The notes beneath the pieces were generated by a model, which searched no databases, was not told the DNA's origin, and saw nothing but the letters and a program-made list of their open reading frames with translations. A stretch of DNA of 5,963 bases from Puniceicoccales bacterium (GTDB taxonomy: Bacteria; Verrucomicrobiota; Verrucomicrobiia; Opitutales; JAIRKQ01), in assembly GCA_031281895.1 (NCBI GenBank), contig JAITET010000093.1, positions 1-5,963 on the forward strand, given 5' to 3'. This document shows, one piece after another, positions 1-5,942 of this stretch. Numbering within the stretch: the stretch's first letter is position 1; every line of letters begins with the position of its first letter. The position numbers and the translations under genes are program-made.

Positions 1-78
1 TACTTTTTTTTACAAACCTCAAGGCTTTTCTTTCTTTTTTCATTGTATCATGGGAAAAATTTTACATACCTTCTTCCC

Positions 79-657
79 ATGCCGGCAGGTGCCATTTCCC
101 AACTCATGGGCTTCATCTATAACCCTGACTTCAAAAACGATGGTCAGTCCGCCCTCCTCAAGTTCCGGTTGGGCGTTTCCCGCTATGACTTCCCTTCAAA
201 AAAGACCGTCATGGACTTCTTCACTCTCACCGCTTTCGGCAAGTCTGCCCAGTCCATCAACTCTTCCATAGCCTCAGGCGCGAACTATATCTGCTGCTTC
301 TGCGATGTTAAAGTTTCCAAGTACTTCTCAAAGTCTGGCACACAAGTCGAGCATGTTGAGTTCATCATCCACGACTTTAGGACTTTCTCAGTCCAAAAAT
401 CTTCTCAACAGGAACAAACCTCCACACAGCAATCCACCAACGCCACGGGATTCCCTAACTCCCAACAGCTTCCCAGTGGACAGCAATTTCCCAATACACC
501 GGGACTTCCCTCTTCCCAGTTTAACTCCAGCCAAGACAGCACTCACCAGAATTTCACTAATCCCTACCAGCAAAACTTTAGACCGGACAACTCCCAACAG
601 GATTTCCAAAATTCTTTCTTCCCTAACTCCCTCGCTTCCCAACCTGACCCTTTCTAA
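79..657 (+). CDS. ssb: single-stranded DNA-binding protein (SSB-like, OB fold), divergent
   Basis: Probable SSB, which would coat single-stranded DNA during replication, recombination and repair and recruit partners through its C-terminal tip. From the ATG at 79 the protein is 192 residues. Residues about 5-104 follow the SSB OB-fold pattern: a first strand with the NPDF turn near residue 15, FRLGVSR near 29-35, the diagnostic DFFTLTAFGK block near 46-55, and a later VEFIIHDFRTF strand. Residues 105-192 form a Gln/Asn/Ser/Pro/Phe-rich linker, presumably disordered, ending in DPF; the final Pro-Phe matches the SSB interaction tip, but only one acidic residue precedes it. ATG79 is chosen because it lies about five residues before the first strand, as in typical SSBs. 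A TTG at 43 is in frame, and the frame stays open to the window edge, so a longer form cannot be excluded. No Shine-Dalgarno is visible at either start. Coding is strongly biased to C-ending codons (TTC, TCC, AAC), unlike the neighbouring genes. Confidence 0.72.
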   Translation: MPAGAISQLMGFIYNPDFKNDGQSALLKFRLGVSRYDFPSKKTVMDFFTLTAFGKSAQSINSSIASGANYICCFCDVKVSKYFSKSGTQVEHVEFIIHDFRTFSVQKSSQQEQTSTQQSTNATGFPNSQQLPSGQQFPNTPGLPSSQFNSSQDSTHQNFTNPYQQNFRPDNSQQDFQNSFFPNSLASQPDPF

Positions 658-695
658 AAAGGGGGTTCTAAACCTTGCCATGTTGACCTTTTTAG
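654..695. terminator. inverted repeat at the ssb 3' end, possible weak terminator
   Basis: CTAAAAAGG at 654-662 and CCTTTTTAG at 687-695 are perfect 9-base inverted arms around a 24-base loop. The left arm contains the ssb stop codon. The T-run lies inside the right arm and no further T-tract follows, so this is not a classic intrinsic terminator. Its symmetry would let it act on transcripts from either side, namely ssb on the plus strand or read-through from the tRNA on the minus strand. Confidence 0.3.
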
Positions 696-911
696 CCCAG
701 GATATAAAAAACTTCATACGTTCCTTAGGGTGCTTTTTTCAACGATGCCTATTTCTGCTCTGAAAATTTCCCTCTTCTTTTTGTGGAATTTTGATTTTGG
801 TGGAATATTGGTGGATTGACCTTTTCCTAATGCCCCCTTTGATACTTACTCAATCCCCCGCAAGGTCTGTGTTTATGGGGCTTTGCGTACTGGCTAATAA
901 ACCATAGGTCA
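696..911. other. intergenic spacer between ssb and tRNA-Pro
   Basis: No convincing gene is seen. The only ATG-led reading frame noted, beginning near 734, encodes 24 residues and has no ribosome site or recognisable similarity. The stretch holds T-rich tracts and a short imperfect duplication of a TTGGTGGA-like motif near 796-818. Both flanking genes are transcribed toward it. Confidence 0.5.
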
Positions 912-988
912 TGGTCAGGGCGACTGGATTTGAACCAGCGACATCTACGTCCCGAACGTAGCGCTCTACCAATCTGAGCTACGCCCCG
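912..988 (-). tRNA. tRNA-Pro, anticodon CGG
   Basis: Reading the minus strand from 988 to 912 gives a complete 77-nt cloverleaf. The acceptor arm CGGGGCG pairs with CGCCCTG (one G-U), with the C1-G72 pair and A73 characteristic of bacterial tRNA-Pro. The D arm is GCTC/GAGC. The anticodon stem CTACG/CGTAG encloses the loop TTCGGGA, giving anticodon CGG (codon CCG) with G37. The T arm is GCTGG/CCAGT around TTCAAAT. The 3' CCA is encoded in the DNA at 912-914. The gene lies 92 bases downstream of the permease on the same strand, but a candidate -10 box of its own sits just before it. Confidence 0.96.
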
Positions 989-998
989 TGTGAATTAA

Positions 999-1004
999 AT
1001 GATA
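999..1004 (-). promoter_or_regulatory. candidate -10 box for tRNA-Pro
   Basis: On the minus strand the hexamer TATCAT (one mismatch from TATAAT) ends 10 bases before the mature 5' end of the tRNA, a spacing that would start transcription a few bases upstream of it. Only a weak T-rich -35 (ATTTTT, 17-base spacer) is present. The call rests on position and one hexamer. Confidence 0.3.
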
Positions 1005-1080
1005 ACCATTTGCATCAGATGAAAAATTACGATCTTTGCAAGCCACATGTTCGGACCGAATCAACCTATGGACACTACAG

Positions 1081-1956
1081 TTATTTATTCCTGACTCCAG
1101 CGTAAACAATGTATGTGGTGCTCGTAATTATTACCAGCGATCCCCATATGGTATTTTTGCTGGGAACTTCATTGAATAGGAAAAATCCAATCCCTGTGGC
1201 TAAAATTAGTTCCAAATATCTAAAAGGGGCCACCGTCGACACATTCACTCTTTCGAATGCTCTCAAAATACAATATAATAGCAGATTGGCTCCCCCGCCG
1301 AGCATTGCAAATAATACAATGTCTCGCAATGATGGGACTATCCATCTGAACAATGCAAATGGTAGGGCAAAAATAAATGTCATGGTTGCCGTATAAAATA
1401 CCATCTGGAAAACACCTTCATTGGTGACAAATTTTTTGTTGATGATGTCAAGGGCAGCAAATAGCATGGATGACAACAATAATAGCATGGCCGCAAGTGT
1501 GGCGAATTCTTCATTTTTTGGTTCAAAAATATAATAGACCCCTCCAAATCCGACAATCGTGGCAATGATACTGTCAAGCCTAATTTTTTCTTTTAAAAAT
1601 ATGCGGGCAAAAATCAGTGTAAATAAAGGGATAACAAAGTTCAAAGACATAACAGTAGCGATCGGTAATTTATGTAATCCGTGGCAGTATAACGACATCG
1701 CAACCAATAGAAAAATCGCACGAATTATGTGTAGCCTTGGCATACGCATAAACATACTTCCGATGTTTTTCCCCGAAACCCCAAGCAAAGCCAAAAATAA
1801 TGTGGCAAAACCGTACCGGAAACATACAATTTGTGCAAGGGAATATTCGGCCCCTAAAAACTTCATCAGAGTATCGTTGGCAACCCCAATGGTAATGCTT
1901 AATAAAAACCAAGTAATTCCGCAAAGGTAATCTATTTTCCTTTTGTCTACATGCAT
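1081..1956 (-). CDS. DMT-superfamily (EamA) permease, probable S-adenosylmethionine transporter
   Basis: A 291-residue, very hydrophobic inner-membrane protein with about ten membrane segments arranged as two EamA repeats (roughly residues 10-145 and 155-288). It resembles the rickettsial SAM importer: GITWFLLS and VAND near the N-terminus, an LDIINKKFV block opening the second half (about residue 168), then APFRYLEL and FLFNEVPSK near the end. That family imports S-adenosylmethionine from the host cytosol, usually in exchange for S-adenosylhomocysteine, and is typical of obligate intracellular bacteria. The match is from recalled sequence, so the substrate is inference; a general drug/metabolite exporter is the alternative. 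The ATG at 1956 is used; a second in-frame choice is not better supported and no clear Shine-Dalgarno precedes it. The gene begins only 26 bases after the stop of the IS481 remnant on the same strand, so its original upstream region may have been replaced. Confidence 0.82.
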   Translation of the reverse strand: MHVDKRKIDYLCGITWFLLSITIGVANDTLMKFLGAEYSLAQIVCFRYGFATLFLALLGVSGKNIGSMFMRMPRLHIIRAIFLLVAMSLYCHGLHKLPIATVMSLNFVIPLFTLIFARIFLKEKIRLDSIIATIVGFGGVYYIFEPKNEEFATLAAMLLLLSSMLFAALDIINKKFVTNEGVFQMVFYTATMTFIFALPFALFRWIVPSLRDIVLFAMLGGGANLLLYCILRAFERVNVSTVAPFRYLELILATGIGFFLFNEVPSKNTIWGSLVIITSTTYIVYAGVRNK

Positions 1957-1982
1957 CGCTAGGAAAGTTGTGATATGAACTG

Positions 1983-2525
1983 TTAAGTCAATGGATTTTT
2001 AAAAAATTCAAAATACAGGAGGTTTCCCCAGTTGTATAGTCCCATATTGTAGTGGAGAGGATTAATTGTGAAAGAATCAGGATTATTTTTCCAGGAATTA
2101 AGGATAAATTCGTAGGGTATCAGTCCATTAATCGATTTAAGCCTTTTGGCAAAGTTGTATGCGTTAATAAATGTTTGTAGATGTTGTCGCAGTTGCCGAT
2201 GGGTATCATGGTAATAGCGATTAACCGTGGCTTCTTTGATTGTTTTGTTCATGCATTCTACCTGTCCATTAGTCCATGGGTGTGCAGGCTTGGTTAACCC
2301 ATGGTCCACATTATGTTCATCGCAAATTCTACCAAAGATATGGGGGAAAGCATACTTTTGATGCTTGAGGTTAGTAAATTGCTGTCCGTTATCCGTTAGG
2401 ATTGTACGAATTCTGTAAGGAACTAGAGCGATTAAATTTCTCAAAAACAGAGCAGCTTCCTTCTTGCCTTGTGTTTCCATAGGCTCTCCATGGGCAAATT
2501 TGTTAACCGAATATCGCTCAGCCAA
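1983..2525 (-). pseudogene. IS481-family transposase, 5'-truncated remnant
   Basis: This open frame encodes the C-terminal part of a DDE transposase/integrase core of the IS481 type. Visible motifs are ILTDNGQQF (second catalytic Asp, near residue 44), LTKPAHPWTNGQVECMN (catalytic Glu, near residue 89), then IKEATVNRYY and YNFAKRLK with a GLIPYEF block, the usual IS481 ending. The N-terminal helix-turn-helix and the first catalytic Asp are missing; family members are usually over 300 residues and this has 180. Family similarity seems to begin at about NKFA (near 2501); the preceding residues do not fit, so the nominal TTG start at 2525 is probably not a real start. After the usual GLN-type terminus the frame runs on about 15 extra residues to a TAA, perhaps because the native stop was lost. 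It cannot catalyse transposition alone. It is joined tail-out to the IS630 remnant and lies directly upstream of the permease. Confidence 0.85.
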
Positions 2526-2547
2526 CTTGCTTCGAGCTGGCTGGCTG
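2519..2547. repeat. hairpin-forming inverted repeat at the IS481/IS630 junction
   Basis: CAGCCA at 2519-2524 pairs with TGGCTG at 2538-2543. Three more pairs are possible inside after one mismatch. A second overlapping TGGCTG at 2542-2547 makes a short direct repeat. The structure lies in the interval where the IS481 similarity (minus strand) ends and the IS630 similarity (plus strand) begins. Confidence 0.5.
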
Positions 2548-2695
2548 CACTCTACTTTTCTTCCCTCCTTGTTATCCAGATCTTAACCCCATCGAAAAAT
2601 TTTGAGCAAATTTTAAAAGAAAACTTGCCTCCATCCTCCACCTCTTCCACTCCTTTGACGATGCACTTTACCATGCCTTTCTCTGCCTCCCTTAA
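2534..2695 (+). pseudogene. IS630-family transposase C-terminal remnant with internal TGA
   Basis: In the frame starting at 2534 the plus strand reads ELAGCTLLFFPPCYPDLNPI followed by EKF, stop, ANFKRKLASILHLF and so on to a TAA at 2693-2695. This is the typical end of IS630-type DDE transposases, whose hallmark is a PPYSPDLNPIEKFW block containing the final catalytic Glu. A TGA at 2603-2605 replaces the expected Trp codon TGG, and the N-terminal and central parts, including the first two catalytic Asp residues, are absent. The gene is therefore dead. Trp is TGG in the neighbouring intact genes (for example SufB and the permease), so the TGA is a mutation and not a recoded codon. The fragment points away from the IS481 remnant, toward sufB, and ends 18 bases before the sufB stop, with a TA-rich stretch at 2706-2713 that may hold the element's TA target. 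Confidence 0.8.
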
Positions 2696-2713
2696 GGGGA
2701 ATGACTATAATTA

Positions 2714-4111
2714 TTACCCGATTGCTTTTTCCGTTTGCATGTCAATTAGGCGTTTCATTTCAATGCTATATTCCATCGGAAATTCCCGCACCAAATCATT
2801 GATGAATCCGTTGACACTTAGGCTCACGGCTTGGGCTTCTGGAATGCCTCGCTGTTGCATGTAGAAAATTTGTTCCTCGCTGATTTTTGACACACTGGCT
2901 TCATGTTGGACGACATTTTTATTGCCGGTAACATTAATTTTAGGGAAAGTCGCAGTTTTACTGGTCGGATTTATCAAAAGTGCATCGCAGACGGTATTAT
3001 TTTTACAACCCTTTAAATCCTTTGCAATATTGACAACTCCCCTATAGGATGCCATACCTCCGCCGAAGGAAACAGATTTTGATACAATATTCGAAGAAGT
3101 ATCATCGGCGATGTGTATCATTTTTGCTCCGGTGTCTTGGATTTGGCCGTCAGAAGCAACCGCCAAGGACAAGAATTCGCCTTTGGCATTTTTCCCTGCT
3201 AGGTAAATCGCCGGATACTTCATTGTCAAGCGGGAACCGATGTTACAATCAATCCACTTAATTTCCGAATTTTCATGGGCAACACCACGTTTAGTCACCA
3301 GATTGAAAACATTATTCGACCAGTTCTGGACGGTAATGTACTGAATTTTTGCATTTTTCATGGCAATGATTTCTACAACGGCGGAATGCAAAGTGGACGT
3401 TTCAAATTTCGGAGCAGTGCACCCTTCCAAATACGTCACTTCGGCACCTTCATCCACACTGATCAGAGTACGTTCAAATTGCCCAAATCGTTCTGAATTT
3501 ATTCGAAAATATGCCTGCAATGGCTGTTTCACTTGAACATTTTTGGGGACATAGATGAAACTACCACCACTGAAAACGGCGCTGTTCAAAGCACTGAATT
3601 TATTATCCGCAATGGGAACAACCGTTCCGAAATATTTCCGAAATATCTCTGGAAATTTGTTCAATCCTTCCGTCGAATTGACAAAAATTACACCCTGTTT
3701 GCTGAGTTCTTCTTGTATGCGAGAATATGCCGATTCACTGTCGAATTGGGCTTCTACTCCAGCAAAAAATTTTCTTTCTTTTTCCGGTACCCCAAGTCGT
3801 TCAAAGGTTGTTTTTACATCCTGGGGAACTTTTTCCCAGGATGTTTGGGGCAATTGGTCATTGGCCAAATAATACCGAATGGTAGAAAAATCTAAATCGT
3901 AGACATCGCGATTAGTCACCCACCTTGGTAAAGGTATTTCATGAAATTTCTTCAACGCGGTCTTACGAAATTCCCGGATCCAAGAGGCATCATTTTTGAC
4001 ATCGGAAATATAGTCAATTGTCTGTGCACTTAGACCGACACCCGCATCATACTTGTAGTCAATGGCATAGTGAAAATTTGCAGTGTCAATGGATTGGCGA
4101 AGATTATCCAT
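2714..4111 (-). CDS. sufB: Fe-S cluster assembly scaffold protein SufB
   Basis: SufB is the core scaffold of the cytosolic SUF Fe-S assembly complex (normally SufBC2D), receiving persulfide sulfur and building the nascent cluster. The 465-residue product has the family's normal length and both termini look complete. The N-terminal region contains YDAGVGLS and a DASWIREFR block typical of SufB. The C-terminal beta-helix core has Cys231 in EGCTAP, Cys375 in VCDALLI, and Glu404 in QHEASVSKI followed by FYMQQRGIPE. The 29-residue spacing between Cys375 and Glu404 equals that of the key Cys405/Glu434 pair of E. coli SufB, as I recall it. The start is an ATG six bases after the sufC stop, so the two are surely co-transcribed and translationally close. 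No sufD or sufS follows; transposase remnants lie immediately downstream. No obvious intrinsic terminator is seen after the stop. Confidence 0.96.
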   Translation of the reverse strand: MDNLRQSIDTANFHYAIDYKYDAGVGLSAQTIDYISDVKNDASWIREFRKTALKKFHEIPLPRWVTNRDVYDLDFSTIRYYLANDQLPQTSWEKVPQDVKTTFERLGVPEKERKFFAGVEAQFDSESAYSRIQEELSKQGVIFVNSTEGLNKFPEIFRKYFGTVVPIADNKFSALNSAVFSGGSFIYVPKNVQVKQPLQAYFRINSERFGQFERTLISVDEGAEVTYLEGCTAPKFETSTLHSAVVEIIAMKNAKIQYITVQNWSNNVFNLVTKRGVAHENSEIKWIDCNIGSRLTMKYPAIYLAGKNAKGEFLSLAVASDGQIQDTGAKMIHIADDTSSNIVSKSVSFGGGMASYRGVVNIAKDLKGCKNNTVCDALLINPTSKTATFPKINVTGNKNVVQHEASVSKISEEQIFYMQQRGIPEAQAVSLSVNGFINDLVREFPMEYSIEMKRLIDMQTEKAIG

Positions 4112-4117
4112 GTTGTT

Positions 4118-4870
4118 TTACGGTGTATGTTCATTGTGGATAAATCCATACCCCGATTTTTCCACCCTATCGATGAGTTCCAAACCTCCACTCATTGCAA
4201 TTTTTCCATCGGAAATAATGTGGACAAAATCTGGTTTTATGTACTCTAAAAGTTTGTTGTGGTGCGTAATAATTATTGCCGAAAAAATACCATCTCGCAT
4301 GGAAATGACAGCATTTGAAACGATTTTCAACGCATCGATGTCGAGCCCACTATCCGTCTCATCGAGGATCGCATATTTTGGTTCGACCATCAGCATTTGC
4401 AAAACTTCGCAACGTTTCTTCTCTCCGCCAGAGAAGCCATCATTTAACGGCCGCGAAGTGAAAGATTTATCAATTTGCAAAGCCTCCATTTTAGCGTACA
4501 AATTTTTATAGAAATCTATCCCATTCAATGGGGTTCCTCTGGGCAGTCTTGCTTGTACTGCAGCACGAATAAAGTTTGCTAATGAAATTCCTGGAAGCTC
4601 AATGGGAGACTGAAAGGCCAAGAAAAATCCTTTCCTCGCAATTTCATCGGGAGACTGTTCCACGATACTTTCCCCATCCAGGACAATATCTCCCCCTTGA
4701 ATTTTGTATGCCGGATGTCCCGCAATGGCTTTGGCTAGAGAACTTTTTCCGATCCCATTTTTCCCAATGAAAGCATGGATTTCGCCCGGAAGAATTTCCA
4801 GGGAAAATCCATCCAATATGACATTATCATTCACCGACAATTTCAAGTTTTTAATTTCTAAGGCACACAT
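4118..4870 (-). CDS. sufC: Fe-S cluster assembly ATPase SufC
   Basis: SufC is the ABC-type ATPase of the SUF complex; it binds SufB and SufD and drives conformational change during cluster assembly. Starting at the ATG at 4870 the protein has 250 residues, the usual SufC size. Visible are Walker A GKNGIGKS (36-43), the Q-loop Gln at about 87, the signature FSGGEKKR (146-153), Walker B YAILDETDSGLD with Asp170 and Glu171, and the switch His at about 203 in IITHH. The GFSGGEKKRCEVLQM stretch is close to the SufC hallmark. The frame is open a further 27 codons upstream, but the family begins at about LEIKNL and a purine-rich GGGAAAG lies 5 bases before ATG4870, so that start is chosen. It is the first gene of the sufC-sufB operon and is divergent from the exchanger gene. 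Confidence 0.95.
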   Translation of the reverse strand: MCALEIKNLKLSVNDNVILDGFSLEILPGEIHAFIGKNGIGKSSLAKAIAGHPAYKIQGGDIVLDGESIVEQSPDEIARKGFFLAFQSPIELPGISLANFIRAAVQARLPRGTPLNGIDFYKNLYAKMEALQIDKSFTSRPLNDGFSGGEKKRCEVLQMLMVEPKYAILDETDSGLDIDALKIVSNAVISMRDGIFSAIIITHHNKLLEYIKPDFVHIISDGKIAMSGGLELIDRVEKSGYGFIHNEHTP

Positions 4871-4914
4871 GGATCTTTCCCAATGGTTAATCATTAAAAA
4901 TTTAAACACAATCA

Positions 4915-4943
4915 TTTTGATGGTATGGCAAAGGAAGTATGAT
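4915..4943 (+). promoter_or_regulatory. candidate promoter of the exchanger gene
   Basis: TATGAT at 4938-4943 is one base from the -10 consensus. Exactly 17 bases upstream is TTTTGA at 4915-4920, a weak -35. Transcription would start near 4950, leaving a leader of about 24 bases before the ATG at 4974. The -10 lies inside the left arm of the 4935-4955 palindrome. Confidence 0.35.
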
Positions 4944-4955
4944 ATTTTCATACTT
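4935..4955. repeat. perfect 8-base inverted repeat, candidate operator
   Basis: AAGTATGA (4935-4942) and TCATACTT (4948-4955) are exact reverse complements separated by TATTT. The size and symmetry fit a dimeric regulator site, and it overlaps the candidate -10 box. A hairpin is the alternative, but the likely transcription start near 4950 would leave the left arm outside the transcript, which favours an operator. The cognate regulator is unknown. Confidence 0.45.
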
Positions 4956-4973
4956 GAGAATCTGGAAAATTTT

Positions 4974-5942
4974 ATGAGTATGCCAGCAATGGCGTTACTT
5001 CATGTCGTATTTTTTTTGGTCATTGGGTTCATGCTTTTAATATATGGGGCAAAATTCTTTTGTGATTCCACTTTACACATACTGCGTAAGTTTAACATAA
5101 ATTCAGCCATGGTTGAAATATTTTTGATTTCAATCGGAACGGCAGCTCCAGACCTCGTGGCGACCATAACAGCAGTTCTGGAAGACCATCCCAACATTGC
5201 GATGGGGAATATTGTGGGTAGTAATTTTTCGAACTTGACCCTTGGGTTTGGCATAGCATCTCTGATTTCTCCATTCAAGTGCGACAGAAGAGTAGCATTG
5301 GTGGAATTTCCCCTACTGCTCGCATTGACAATCTTTTTTACTTCTTGCTGCTTGAGAGGTCAAATAACACGGTGTGCAAGCGCTGTCTTTTTAACAACAT
5401 TCGTAGTCTACCTATTGTTTCCATTTTTAAGAAAAAAATCCAAAAACGTGTCGGACAAAACATGTCTTAATGTGGAAAATTTCAACCTGTGGTCTACCAA
5501 GAAAAGCGGTACCGTTTTCATATCTTCCATTGTTCTTCTGACCCTTGGGGCTCACTTGGTAGTGACATCCTGCTACCATATTTCGAACTTTTTTAAAATA
5601 TCGGAAACGTTTATAGGGTTTTCGTTGTTGGCCTTGGGAACAAGTGCTCCTGAGATTTTTGTCGTCACAACGGCGGCGAAACAGCGACACTATACCATTT
5701 GTTCTGGAAATATCATCGGATCAAATCTATTAAATCTGATGCTGATAACTGGAGTTTGCACCCTGATACATCCTTTGTACTTTGCGAAAGGATCACTTCT
5801 GATGGAAACCTGTGCTCTTATTCTTATAACGATGATTACCTGGTATATTTTTGCGGTCAAAAAGGTATTTTCGAGAAAATATGGACTGATGTGCGTAGCG
5901 ACATATTTCCTTGTGGTGTTTTTTCTGCACAAGAGTATTTAA
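4974..5942 (+). CDS. CaCA-family Na+/Ca2+ (cation) exchanger, YrbG-like
   Basis: An inner-membrane cation/Ca2+ antiporter of 322 residues from the ATG at 4974, close to the usual length of bacterial YrbG-type exchangers. It has about ten hydrophobic segments with a hydrophilic loop near residues 152-178 separating two homologous halves. The alpha-1 repeat reads IGTAAPDL (54-61) followed by GNIVGSN (78-84). The alpha-2 repeat reads LGTSAPEI (221-228) followed by GNIIGSN (245-251). These two inverted repeats form the ion site in the family. The alpha-1 acidic residue is Asp60 instead of the usual Glu, while alpha-2 keeps Glu227. The frame is open upstream to 4704, but that part overlaps sufC on the other strand and has no family character. 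ATG4974 has a weak GGAAAA five bases upstream; ATG4980 is a close alternative. Its role is probably Ca2+ or Na+ homeostasis; transported ions cannot be proved from sequence. Confidence 0.88.
   Translation: MSMPAMALLHVVFFLVIGFMLLIYGAKFFCDSTLHILRKFNINSAMVEIFLISIGTAAPDLVATITAVLEDHPNIAMGNIVGSNFSNLTLGFGIASLISPFKCDRRVALVEFPLLLALTIFFTSCCLRGQITRCASAVFLTTFVVYLLFPFLRKKSKNVSDKTCLNVENFNLWSTKKSGTVFISSIVLLTLGAHLVVTSCYHISNFFKISETFIGFSLLALGTSAPEIFVVTTAAKQRHYTICSGNIIGSNLLNLMLITGVCTLIHPLYFAKGSLLMETCALILITMITWYIFAVKKVFSRKYGLMCVATYFLVVFFLHKSI

Larger units (their letters stand above)
4871..4973. promoter_or_regulatory. divergent control region between sufC and the exchanger gene
   Basis: This AT-rich 103-base interval must carry the promoter of the leftward sufCB operon and probably that of the rightward exchanger. 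It contains two palindromes: TTAAT-C-ATTAA at 4887-4897 and the longer one at 4935-4955. I could not pick a convincing sufC promoter; TTTAAT on the minus strand (4893-4898) is a possible -10 with no good -35. No recognisable Fur or IscR consensus was seen. Confidence 0.45.

Noticed and set aside
734..808. 24-codon plus-strand frame in the ssb-tRNA spacer
   Set aside because: It has no ribosome site, no recognisable similarity and a composition like the surrounding spacer.
901..916. ACCAT/ATGGT hairpin at the 3' end of tRNA-Pro as a terminator
   Set aside because: The stem is only five pairs, AT-rich, and uses the tRNA's own CCA end.
1050..1060. TTCGG-A-CCGAA palindrome between the permease and tRNA-Pro
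   Set aside because: The arms are only five bases with a one-base centre and no T-run follows, so it supports neither a terminator nor a convincing operator.
2603..2605. Possible alternative genetic code with TGA read as Trp
   Set aside because: Trp is encoded by TGG in SufB, the permease and the IS481 fragment, and the intact genes contain no internal TGA; a dead transposase is the simpler reading.
2469..2864. 131-residue plus-strand open frame spanning the IS630 remnant and the 3' end of sufB
   Set aside because: It is antisense to sufB over its second half and out of frame with the recognisable IS630 sequence; its translation matches nothing.
3533..3895. Long plus-strand open frames opposite sufB
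   Set aside because: SufB on the minus strand has full family motifs across this span, so these are shadow frames.
4704..4973. N-terminal extension of the exchanger up to 4704
   Set aside because: It overlaps sufC on the other strand and encodes no family sequence; the protein family begins near the ATG at 4974.
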